Source of the DNA: JASHVB01 sp035486135
GTDB lineage: Bacteria > Pseudomonadota > Alphaproteobacteria > Acetobacterales > Acetobacteraceae
Reading direction: 5' to 3'
Length of the DNA: 25,895 nucleotides
Assembly: GCA_035486135.1 (NCBI GenBank)
Contig: DATHNI010000453.1
Coordinates: 1 to 25,895, forward strand
The notes under the pieces were generated by a model. It saw only the letters and a program-made list of their open reading frames with translations. It was not told the DNA's origin and searched no databases. Positions 1-6,932 of the stretch are shown here, piece by piece (position 1 is the first letter of the stretch; the number at the start of each line of letters is the position of its first letter). The position numbers and the translations under genes were made by a program.

Positions 1-1428
1 CGGTCGCCGGAACACGACGCGCAGGCAACCGTCATCGCGCCGTCCCGGTCACCCAAGGCGGCGGCGCCGCCTGTCACAGCGCCATTGGCCGGCAGTCTGC
101 GCGCCGATAGCGGCCCGCAGTGGTCGATGAAATCGCCGGCGGTCATCGGCGCCGGCGTCGCCGGGTTGGCGCTACTGGGCGGAGTTGGCTTTTTCCTGCT
201 GTCTGGCACCGCCAGCAAACCCGTCGTGGTATCGCAACAGACCCGTCCGCCGGCCGTGGCTGCAACGTCCGTCCCGTCGACGCCAGGCGACGCTGCCACC
301 CCGTCGACGCCTGGCGGCGACGCTACCGCCGGGACGCCTGGCGTCGCTGGCACCCCGTCGACGCCAGGCGCCGCTGCCACCCCATCGGCGCCGAGCATCG
401 CTGCGACCCCATCGACGCCGGGCGTCGCCGCTACCTCCGGGACGCCGGGCGTCGCTGGCACGCCCTCGGCGGCGGGCGTCGCTGCTACCGCCTCGGCGCC
501 GGAAGCGGTCCCGCCACCGGCGGCGCCGGCATCTGTCACGCCACCCTTGGCGCCGACCTCGGCACCGGTGCTCGTGGCGCCGGCGCCGGCGGCGCCATCG
601 CCGCTCGAGCGCGCGCGGCTGGAGGCGCAGTCCGTGCCATGCTCCGTGCTCAACGTCACGGACGGGCCGCGCCTTTCCGGTCTGGCATCCGGGGGGCAAG
701 ACCTCGATCGGCTGTTGGCCGGCCTGCGCGACATCGGGCCGCTGACCGACGACGTCGCACGCGTCGGCCGCTTTGCTTGCGCGCCGATCGCGGCCGTCGC
801 CGCGTTCGTGCGGCAGTCCTGGGACAGCGTTCCGCCGGCCTTCGTCCTGCGACCCGCGCAGCGCGAGGTGACCAGTGGCGCGCGCCTTGCGGTCGATGCC
901 ACCACGACGCTGCCCGCGGTCTATATCGACATTTTCCAGGCTGATGGGTCGGTGCGCCACCTCGTGCGGCCACCGCGATCCGGCACCGCGACCATCCCCC
1001 ATGCGGAATTCGTGGCCGGTCCCGGCGCCGGTCCCGCGCTCATTGTCGCGATTGGTTCGGATGTCCCGCTTGACCTGAACCCAAGGCCGGAGGTGGAGAG
1101 AGCAGCGGATTATCTCGCGGTGCTGCGGCCGCGTCTGCACGGCGCGGCAAGGCCGGCGTCGTTTCAGGGCGAGGTCACGCCGCCGCTCGCCGATGTCGCG
1201 ATGGTGACGGTGCTGCCCGCCGTGCCAATAACTGGAAAGCCATCGGTCAGCGAACCACAGCTTGCGACAAATCGTCCTTCCGATCAACCGACAGTAAAAA
1301 CATCTCCCCAACCACACCCGCAAGTCTTGCGGTCAAGTCGATGCGCGAATATTATTAGTCGTGCTCAGCTTGGGGAAACATTGTCAGATGGAGAACTTGC
1401 GGCACTGCGGACCGAATGCCGGTCCTGA
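1..1428 (+). CDS. C-terminal part of a membrane-anchored protein, probably a Ser/Thr kinase-type sensor (5' end outside window)
   Basis: The frame is open from the first base, so the gene starts upstream; a TTG at 85 is the first in-window start-like codon but nothing supports it as a true start. One hydrophobic segment (about nt 136-205) follows a Pro/Ala-rich linker. After it comes a stalk of PSTPGVAAT-like repeats (about nt 274-489), then a folded domain at about nt 600-1220 with the segment LPAVYIDIFQADGSVRHL. That segment resembles C-terminal domains (DUF4384-like) that follow eukaryotic-type Ser/Thr kinase domains in alphaproteobacteria. The tail contains two Cys and ends in LRTECRS. 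The architecture (cytoplasmic N-terminus, one helix, extracytoplasmic stalk and domain) fits a kinase sensor. The kinase domain itself is not visible, so that assignment is inference. The 3' end overlaps the downstream lipoprotein gene by 41 nt, suggesting co-expression. Confidence 0.6.
   Translation, partial: RSPEHDAQATVIAPSRSPKAAAPPVTAPLAGSLRADSGPQWSMKSPAVIGAGVAGLALLGGVGFFLLSGTASKPVVVSQQTRPPAVAATSVPSTPGDAATPSTPGGDATAGTPGVAGTPSTPGAAATPSAPSIAATPSTPGVAATSGTPGVAGTPSAAGVAATASAPEAVPPPAAPASVTPPLAPTSAPVLVAPAPAAPSPLERARLEAQSVPCSVLNVTDGPRLSGLASGGQDLDRLLAGLRDIGPLTDDVARVGRFACAPIAAVAAFVRQSWDSVPPAFVLRPAQREVTSGARLAVDATTTLPAVYIDIFQADGSVRHLVRPPRSGTATIPHAEFVAGPGAGPALIVAIGSDVPLDLNPRPEVERAADYLAVLRPRLHGAARPASFQGEVTPPLADVAMVTVLPAVPITGKPSVSEPQLATNRPSDQPTVKTSPQPHPQVLRSSRCANIISRAQLGETLSDGELAALRTECRS
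274..489 (+). repeat. Degenerate 24-30 bp tandem repeats encoding PSTPGVAAT-like units
   Basis: About eight in-frame copies of a Pro-Ser/Gly-Thr-Pro-Gly-Val-Ala-Ala-Thr unit, differing mainly at the sixth and seventh residues. DNA copies share a CCGTCGACGCC-type start. The repeats encode a flexible, extended stalk just outside the predicted membrane helix. Copy number in such arrays can change by slippage or recombination. Confidence 0.75.
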
Positions 1429-2647
1429 TGGCCTGATTCGCCGTGCCGCCCTGACCTTCGCGATGACTGCGCTGGCCCTGCTCGCCGGTTGCACCCAGGC
1501 CACGCCACCGGCGCCGGTGGCTGTCGCGCCGCCGCCGGCGGCGCCGATAACGCCGGTGCCGTTTCCGGAGGCTGTGCTGAAGGCCGCGAACGGCGTGTTC
1601 ACCGGTGCACTCGCCAATGCCCCATCTACCGAGCGCCGGGTCGTGGTGATCGACCCGTTGGTGAACGGCGTCACGGGTGAGCAATCGGTCGCGACGCAGC
1701 AGATTCAGGAACGCATCGTCGCCCTGGCGCGCGAGAAGTATCCCCAATTCGACATCGAGCCGTTCACCGCTGCCGCAGTCTCCAAGGGCGCGGACGTGAT
1801 GGTCGGCACCTTCACGCCGGTCAACGCGCAAGGCATGACTGCGGGCGTGCGCGAAGCGTTTCGGTTCTGCCTCGTGATGGTCGATCTGAAGGCCGGCAAG
1901 ACGATCGCCAAGTCGGTGGCTCGGGCACGAGTGGACAACGTCGACTCGACACCAATCGGCTTCTTCCACGACAGCCCGGCCTGGACTGCCGATGCCAGCG
2001 TCAAAAGCTATATCGATACGTGCCAGGCAACGAAGGTGGGCGACCCGATCAGCCCGGTCTACGTGAACGGTATCGTGACCGCCTCCATCGTCAGCGAAGC
2101 GATCGAGGCATATGACGCGGCGCGTTACGTGGACGCACTCGACCTCTACAAGTCAGCCGAAAAAACGCCGGCCGGCAGTCAGTTGCGCGTCTATAACGGT
2201 CTGTACCTCACTGAATGGAGGCTTGGTCATCGCGAGGCGGCGGCGGAGGCATTTGGCCGCGTCGCCGAATATGGGCTGAAGAATAACACGCTGGGTGTGA
2301 AGATCCTGTTCCGGCCTGGCTCGACAGCGTTTGAAACCGATCCGGGGGTCAACAGTCCGTATGACATGTGGCTGCGCCAGATTGCGACCCACAGCGCGGT
2401 AGGGAATTCCTGTTTGCAGGTGACCGGGAACAGCAGCCCATCGGGGTCCGCCGTGATCAACGAACAACTGTCCCAGTTGCGGGCGGACTATGTGAAGGAT
2501 CGGCTGGAGACGGATGAACCGAGCTTGAACGGACATGTCATCGCGACGGGCGTGGGGGCGAAGAACAACATGATCGGTACCGGGGCCGACGATGCATCCG
2601 ATGCGCTGGATCGTCGTGTCGAGTTCAAGGTACTTCCGGCCTGCTGA
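1388..2647 (+). CDS. Lipoprotein with degenerate OmpA-like C-terminal domain
   Basis: The product is 419 residues from ATG 1388, preceded by GGGGAA about 11 nt upstream. A GTG at 1361 is in frame but has no ribosome binding site. The N-terminus carries basic residues, a hydrophobic stretch and the lipobox LLAGC with Cys35 as the lipidated residue, followed by a Pro/Ala linker. The middle holds an unrecognised domain (RRVVVIDPLVNGVTGEQS) and a TPR-like helical region (AARYVDALDLYKSAEK). Residues from about 310 to the end match an OmpA-like fold: LFRPGSTAF, LSQLRADYV and DRRVEFKVL. The peptidoglycan-contacting Arg is present (Arg365), but the partner Asp of the usual TDxxG motif is Ser350. It therefore sits in the outer membrane or periplasm and may not hold peptidoglycan in the standard way. 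The 41-nt overlap with the upstream membrane protein suggests a functional pair. Confidence 0.8.
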   Translation: MENLRHCGPNAGPDGLIRRAALTFAMTALALLAGCTQATPPAPVAVAPPPAAPITPVPFPEAVLKAANGVFTGALANAPSTERRVVVIDPLVNGVTGEQSVATQQIQERIVALAREKYPQFDIEPFTAAAVSKGADVMVGTFTPVNAQGMTAGVREAFRFCLVMVDLKAGKTIAKSVARARVDNVDSTPIGFFHDSPAWTADASVKSYIDTCQATKVGDPISPVYVNGIVTASIVSEAIEAYDAARYVDALDLYKSAEKTPAGSQLRVYNGLYLTEWRLGHREAAAEAFGRVAEYGLKNNTLGVKILFRPGSTAFETDPGVNSPYDMWLRQIATHSAVGNSCLQVTGNSSPSGSAVINEQLSQLRADYVKDRLETDEPSLNGHVIATGVGAKNNMIGTGADDASDALDRRVEFKVLPAC

Positions 2648-2721
2648 ATGCGCAGTGTGGCGCGGCATGGTCCGTGTTGGACAGATTGCGCTTGCCAAAG
2701 GGGGGCTTGCCTGAAGGGGGG

Positions 2722-2749
2722 TTGAGCACCCGGCAGCCTCTGCTACGAT
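2722..2749 (+). promoter_or_regulatory. Candidate sigma-70-type promoter for the DOPA-dioxygenase-family gene
   Basis: TTGAGC at 2722-2727 and TACGAT at 2744-2749 are separated by 16 nt, each matching consensus at four of six positions. This puts a start point near 2756, about 30 nt before the ATG at 2788, with GGGAGG at about 2777 as the ribosome binding site. Prediction from sequence only. Confidence 0.4.
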
Positions 2750-2787
2750 CTATTGCCCGCGTGCCTGAAAAATAACGGGAGGATGCC

Positions 2788-3168
2788 ATGATCGACGTGA
2801 CCGGCTATCACGCCCACGTCTATTTCGACGACGCCACAAGATCCGTCGCTGAACGCCTCCGCGACACGATCGCAGGCCGGTTCGCCGTCGAACTGGGTGG
2901 CTTCAGCGTTGAACCAAGAGGCCCGCACCCGATCTCGCAGTTCAACGTGATCTTCCAGGCCGACGAATTCCAACGCATCGTGCCGTGGCTGATGCTCAAC
3001 CGTGAGGGGCTCGATATTCTGGTGCATCCGCTGACCAATGACATGGTCGACGACCATACCGTCTATGCGCTGTGGCTCGGGACGCCGGTCAAGCTGAAAC
3101 TCGATACCTTGCGTCGGCGGGGCTACGGCGCCGACCTGCTGCCGACGGGCGCGGTGCAGGCGGCCTGA
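2788..3168 (+). CDS. DOPA 4,5-dioxygenase family protein
   Basis: A 126-residue single-domain protein with a good ribosome binding site (GGGAGG, about 7 nt before ATG). It matches the small bacterial/fungal family of extradiol-type DOPA 4,5-dioxygenases: N-terminal GYHAHVYFD (His8, His10), GPHPISQFNVIF (His47) and the DILVHPLTND block (His80) are the conserved His-bearing motifs, and length is typical. Family members cleave catechol rings using Fe(II); most bacterial ones have no known substrate. It stands alone: upstream gene ends 140 nt away, downstream gene is convergent. Substrate cannot be inferred from context. Confidence 0.85.
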   Translation: MIDVTGYHAHVYFDDATRSVAERLRDTIAGRFAVELGGFSVEPRGPHPISQFNVIFQADEFQRIVPWLMLNREGLDILVHPLTNDMVDDHTVYALWLGTPVKLKLDTLRRRGYGADLLPTGAVQAA

Positions 3169-3245
3169 TCGAGGCCTTCGGGGCGCTGCGAAGCACCGGC
3201 AGCCGACATTCGCGCAGCCGCGCTACGCCGCCAGCGCGTCGCTGG

Positions 3246-4613
3246 TCACGCTACCGATCCCAGCAGGCGTGTCAGGCGTGACACGTCCGCAACCTGCCGA
3301 AAGTCATGGATCAACGCGAGGCTTGCCTCGATCGCCTGCGCGGGCAGACCGGCAGCCGGCACCAGCGTGCGGTACTTGGCGTCAACGTCGCTCCAGGCGA
3401 TGCCGAGCGCTCCGGCACCCTTCGGCACGTAGACAGTATTCGTCGAGACCCGTCCGTCATGGGTGCGAATGGTCACCGTGGCGCCCTGGCGGTAACGCGC
3501 GGCATCGTCGGTTGGTGGAGCGCCGACACGAACAAGATCGATCAAGCGGTGGATGACCGGATCGGCAATCTTTTCCGCACTGGCATGGACCCAGGAGAAC
3601 GCGTGGTCGGCTACGCCCGCGGCGGCGAAATAGGCCGGGCTGTGCGCCATGCCGATCAGGTCGGCGGGATGCAGCGGGGCGGGCAGGGCGGTCATGCCGG
3701 GGCGTGACAGGGTGATGCTCGCGACCTCCTCCGGCCTGATATTGCCGTCGCGCGCGGCATTGGCGGCGGCTTCGGCGGTGGCGTGATGCGGATGGCCGCC
3801 GGGCACCAGCTTCACCGCCATGTCGGTCATGATGTCCCAGCTTTCGCCCAGGTCTTGCGTGGCGATCGCACCGGCGGTGGCGCCGTCGACGCCGCCGAAC
3901 GCTTCGAAGAACCCCTTCGGTGCTTCCAGGATGCGGGCTTCTGCGCGGTAGCCGCGTTGCGCGGCCAGTGCCGCGTTGATCCCGAGCAACGTCGCCAGCC
4001 CGGCGTGGTACTCGCGGGCGACGCTGGTATCGGCCGCCGTGGCCAGTCCGCCGATCGAGGTCGCCGACAGGGAGATCGCCTGCGCCAATTGTTCCGCATC
4101 CAGACGCAGCAGGCGCCCGGCCGCGACCGCTGCGGCGAAAATCGCGCCGAGGCAGCCGTGAAAGCCGCGGCTGCGAAAGCTGGGCGTAATTGCCTCGCTG
4201 ATGCGTCCCGCAGCTTCGTAGCCGAGCACCATGGCCGTCAGGACCGCCGCGCCGTCGGCACCGGTGCGTTCCGCGACTGCCAGCGCGGTGGCGGTCAACG
4301 GCGTGCCGCAATGCACGATATTGCGCAGGTCGCTGTCGTCCGACGCGGCGGCGTCGCTGGCCACGGCATTCGCCTGCGCGGCATCGGCGGTTGGCAGTTT
4401 GGCGCCGGTGTCGAACCACAGGGGCGCGTCGGGCCGTCCGCCTCGGTCGCGGGCGAGGGTGCGGATGATGCGGGCGGACTCCAGGCCGGTGCCGCAGGCG
4501 GCGCTGGCGATAGTGCTGGCGATCAGCATCGCGGCATGGTCGAGCGCCGGCGCCGGCAGATCGGCCGTGGACGTTGCGGTCAGAAATCCGGCCAGTTCGC
4601 GGGCGACGGTCAT
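3246..4613 (-). CDS. MmgE/PrpD family protein
   Basis: A 455-residue protein, standard length for the family. The ATG at 4613 was chosen because AGGGGGA lies about 10 nt upstream; the longer open frame beyond it runs into a palindromic repeat. Family features include the helical N-terminal half (LTATALAVAERTGADGAAVL, GFHGCLGAIFAAAVAAGRLL, SLSATSIGG) and the C-terminal part with KLVPGGHPHHATAEAA and a Ser/Thr-rich end. The family includes 2-methylcitrate dehydratase (PrpD), cis-aconitate decarboxylase and iminodisuccinate epimerase, and many members of unknown substrate. No prpB, prpC or acnM-type gene is nearby, so propionate breakdown is not supported. It is convergent with the DOPA-dioxygenase gene and divergent from the VOC/LLM pair. 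Confidence 0.85.
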   Translation of the reverse strand: MTVARELAGFLTATSTADLPAPALDHAAMLIASTIASAACGTGLESARIIRTLARDRGGRPDAPLWFDTGAKLPTADAAQANAVASDAAASDDSDLRNIVHCGTPLTATALAVAERTGADGAAVLTAMVLGYEAAGRISEAITPSFRSRGFHGCLGAIFAAAVAAGRLLRLDAEQLAQAISLSATSIGGLATAADTSVAREYHAGLATLLGINAALAAQRGYRAEARILEAPKGFFEAFGGVDGATAGAIATQDLGESWDIMTDMAVKLVPGGHPHHATAEAAANAARDGNIRPEEVASITLSRPGMTALPAPLHPADLIGMAHSPAYFAAAGVADHAFSWVHASAEKIADPVIHRLIDLVRVGAPPTDDAARYRQGATVTIRTHDGRVSTNTVYVPKGAGALGIAWSDVDAKYRTLVPAAGLPAQAIEASLALIHDFRQVADVSRLTRLLGSVA

Positions 4614-4687
4614 GGCGTGTTGATCCCCCTGGTGTTGCGGCTGAGCGTCGGCCGCGGTGATTGTCACGCTTCGGCGCCGCAAAGGAC

Positions 4688-4780
4688 ACTCCCCTCCCCT
4701 TGAGGGAGGGGGTTGGGGGGAGGGGTTCGTCGTGGCGCGGACCCCTCCCCCCAACCCCCTCCCTCAAGGGGAGGGGGAGT
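4688..4780. repeat. Large palindromic repeat (copy 1 of CTCCCCTTGAGGGAGG type)
   Basis: Arms of about 38 nt (4688-4725 and 4741-4780) are almost perfect reverse complements around a 15-nt loop. The core CTCCCCTTGAGGGAGG followed by a G-rich run is also in the 19755-19909 palindrome. It lies in the 357-nt gap between two divergent genes (4614-4970), just upstream of the MmgE/PrpD start. Apart from this element and the ribosome binding sites I see nothing firm in the gap. Confidence 0.85.
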
Positions 4781-4970
4781 CTGTTTCCTCAGGCACGCGC
4801 ATTCGGACCGCAAGCCCGCGGCCGTGTCGGCCCGGGGTGTCGCGCGTGGGGTTGAGTTCGTGGGCCGGTGATAGCAGGCTGTCGTTCGGCGCGATGCGGA
4901 ACCAATCACCATGCCGATGCTGGCCGATAACGCGCTAGGCGCGGCATCGCTCGGGACGAGGAGAACGACC

Positions 4971-5327
4971 ATGACATTCGCCGTACAGCATGTGCATCTG
5001 AAGACACCGGACCCGATGAAGACGGTGCAGTTCTACGTGGACAATTTCGGCGCGACCTTGAAGGCGGAGATTCCCGGGCGCGGGTTCCAGGTGGATCTGC
5101 ACGGTCTGCAGCTCAACATCACCACGCTGATCGATGTGCAGAAGCACGAACAGCACTATGGCATCGAGCACCTGGCGGTGCAGACGGATGATTATCCGGG
5201 GACCTTGGCGCAGTTGCAGAAGAACGGCGTGCGCATCCTGGAAGAACTGCCGCCCAATAACGGCCGGCGCGTCTGCTTTGTCCAATGTCCCGACGGCGCG
5301 CAGATGGAAGTGATCGAAAAAACCTAG
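4971..5327 (+). CDS. VOC family (glyoxalase/dioxygenase fold) protein
   Basis: A 118-residue protein starting at ATG 4971, with GACGAGGAG about 8 nt upstream. It has the two beta-alpha-beta-beta-beta halves of the vicinal oxygen chelate fold. The first begins FAVQHVHLKTPDPMKTVQFY and ends GLQLNITTL. The second begins YGIEHLAVQTDD and ends CFVQCPDGAQMEVIEK. Candidate metal ligands are the His of VHLKT, the His of EHLAV and the Glu of MEVIE, the usual positions. Substrate is unknown. The stop is 11 nt before the next ATG, so it is almost certainly co-transcribed with the LLM oxidoreductase, and the pair may act on the same small molecule. Confidence 0.85.
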   Translation: MTFAVQHVHLKTPDPMKTVQFYVDNFGATLKAEIPGRGFQVDLHGLQLNITTLIDVQKHEQHYGIEHLAVQTDDYPGTLAQLQKNGVRILEELPPNNGRRVCFVQCPDGAQMEVIEKT

Positions 5328-5338
5328 GACACGCCGGC

Positions 5339-6259
5339 ATGGCCTTGAAGGACAAGATCTCGTTCGGCATGTCGCTGCCGCATCGCTCGCCCGACCCGAT
5401 CGACGTGGCGGCGGTGCGCGCGGTGGCGCAGCGTGCCGAGGCGCTGGGGTTCAGCGACCTGTGGGTGACGGAGAACACGCTGGACCACGTCACCTGCTTC
5501 GATCCCGTCGTGGTGCTGACCTACGCGGCGGCGGTGACAAGCACGATCCGGCTCGGTGCGTCGGTGGTCGTGCTGGCGATCCACAGTCCGATGCTGGTGG
5601 CGCATCAATGGGCGACGCTCGATCACCTCAGCAACGGGCGAGCGATCCTCGGGGTTGGGATCGGGCGAGAGCATCACTATCGCGAATTCTCGGTCCCGGA
5701 AGAGGGACGCGTGGCCCGGCTTCGCGAGGAGGTGGAAGTCATCAAGGCGCTGTGGACGCAGCCGAGCGTGACGTATCACGGCCGGTTCTACCAGTTGGAG
5801 GGCGCTACGATGTCGCCCAAGCCGGTGCAGAAACCGCATGTGCCGGTGTGGATGGGCGTCGGCCATCCCAACGCCATCAAGCGCGCGGCGTCGCTGGCGG
5901 ACGGCTGGATGGGGTCGGGCGGCTCGAGCATTGCGGAATTCGGACGGTCGGTGCCGCTGATGCGAGACGCCCTGGCGACCGCGGGACGCGATCCGGACGG
6001 GTTTCCGATTTCGAAACGGATTTTTGTCGCGGTCGATGAGAAGCCGGACGTCGCGCGTGCCGAACTGCATCGCTGGTTCACCGAGGTCTACCACAACCCG
6101 GCCGGCACCGACGCGTCGGGCCTGCACGGCACGCCCGAGCAAGTGCGCGAGCGGCTGGAGGAGGTGGTGGCGATGGGCGCCAACCACCTGTTGCTCAATC
6201 CGGTGTCGCGGTACGAAGAACAGGTGGAGGCGGTAGCTGAGGTGGTCGGGCTGCGATGA
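5339..6259 (+). CDS. LLM class (luciferase-like) flavin-dependent oxidoreductase
   Basis: A 306-residue protein from ATG 5339, with a weak AGGA about 9 nt upstream. Family signatures of luciferase-like monooxygenases and F420-dependent oxidoreductases are clear: ALGFSDLWVTENTL near the N-terminus, TSTIRLGASVVVLAIHSPMLVAHQWATLDHLSNGR in the middle (split here as TSTIRLGASVVV and LDHLSNGRAILGVGIGR), EEVEVIKALWTQPSVTYHGRFY, and PVWMGVG with ASLADGWM near the flavin pocket. The fold is a TIM barrel. Whether it uses FMN or F420 cannot be told. It directly follows the VOC gene in what looks like a two-gene operon; a hairpin cluster follows the stop. Confidence 0.88.
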   Translation: MALKDKISFGMSLPHRSPDPIDVAAVRAVAQRAEALGFSDLWVTENTLDHVTCFDPVVVLTYAAAVTSTIRLGASVVVLAIHSPMLVAHQWATLDHLSNGRAILGVGIGREHHYREFSVPEEGRVARLREEVEVIKALWTQPSVTYHGRFYQLEGATMSPKPVQKPHVPVWMGVGHPNAIKRAASLADGWMGSGGSSIAEFGRSVPLMRDALATAGRDPDGFPISKRIFVAVDEKPDVARAELHRWFTEVYHNPAGTDASGLHGTPEQVRERLEEVVAMGANHLLLNPVSRYEEQVEAVAEVVGLR

Positions 6260-6270
6260 CGCCCCGATTC

Positions 6271-6367
6271 CCCCTCCCGCGCTTGGCGGGAGGGGCCAGG
6301 GGACGGTGATGCGTGCGGCACGCATCACCCTCACCCTTCCTCTCCCGCAGGAGCGGGAGAGGGGAAG
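6271..6367. terminator. Three-hairpin cluster between convergent genes (bidirectional terminator candidate)
   Basis: The 115-nt gap between two convergent stops holds CCCCTCCCGC/GCGGGAGGGG (6271-6280/6286-6295), a perfect 11-bp stem GGTGATGCGTG-CGG-CACGCATCACC (6305-6329) and a CTCTCCCGC-type stem (about 6336-6367). The last is followed by ATTTATT, giving a U-rich run on the plus strand. The stems belong to the same repeat type as those at 9823 and 25539. Confidence 0.6.
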
Positions 6368-6374
6368 ATTTATT

Positions 6375-6932
6375 CTAGAATCCGGTACCTGGCACAGCGA
6401 GATAACGCAACTCCTCTGGCGTGCTTGCGCGTCCCAGCACGGCGTTGCGGTGCGGAAAGCGGCCGAAGCGGCGGATCAGGTCGCGATGGCGATACGCGTA
6501 TTCGACGGTGGAATCACCCAGCGCCAAACGCATCGCCTCGAACAGGCGCACAGACTCGTCCTGATCGGCGAGATCCTCGGAATGCTCGAACGGCAGATAG
6601 ACGAAGGAACGCTCAACCGGGTGCAACATCCGGTCGAAGCCGCGCGCCACCGCGTCACGCGCGAGCGCCCGGGCCTGCGCGTCCGCCGCAAAGGAGTCCG
6701 GCCTGCCGCGATGCAGGTTCCGGGAGAACTGGTCCAGCAGCACGATCAGCGCCAGCACGCCGCGCGCGGTCTCGGCCCAGTGGTCGAACGCACCACTTCT
6801 CGCCGCGCGCAACGCGTCGGTGAATCGCGCACACTCCGCATCAAACTTCACGTCCTGCTCGAACCACGCGGCGCGATACTGAGTGCTGTCGCCGGCAAAC
6901 CAGAAGTCCAGCACGTCGTCCGGTGCGATCAT
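6375..6932 (-). CDS. DUF924 family protein
   Basis: A 185-residue protein; the ATG at 6932 overlaps the stop of the upstream dehydrogenase as ATGA, indicating translational coupling. Sequence matches the DUF924 (TPR-like alpha-helical) family: it starts DDVLDFWFAGDS, has AAWFEQDVKFDAECARF, LDQFSRNLHRGRPDSFAAD and FVYLPFEHSEDLADQD, and ends FPHRNAVLGRASTPEELRYL. All are hallmark blocks and the length is typical. The biochemical role of the family is not known. Coupling to a large FAD/Fe-S dehydrogenase may be a lead. Confidence 0.9.
   Translation of the reverse strand: MIAPDDVLDFWFAGDSTQYRAAWFEQDVKFDAECARFTDALRAARSGAFDHWAETARGVLALIVLLDQFSRNLHRGRPDSFAADAQARALARDAVARGFDRMLHPVERSFVYLPFEHSEDLADQDESVRLFEAMRLALGDSTVEYAYRHRDLIRRFGRFPHRNAVLGRASTPEELRYLAVPGTGF

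Noticed and set aside
1361..1387. GTG at 1361 as start of the lipoprotein
   Set aside because: No ribosome binding site precedes it, and it would add nine residues before the signal peptide; ATG 1388 has GGGGAA upstream.
3268..3285. Palindrome CGTGTCA-GGCG-TGACACG
   Set aside because: It lies inside the MmgE/PrpD coding region near its 3' end and no nearby gene would use it as an operator.
4657..4938. Pro/Gly-rich small frame across the 4688-4780 palindrome
   Set aside because: Its composition comes directly from the palindromic repeat; similar frames occur wherever the repeat occurs.
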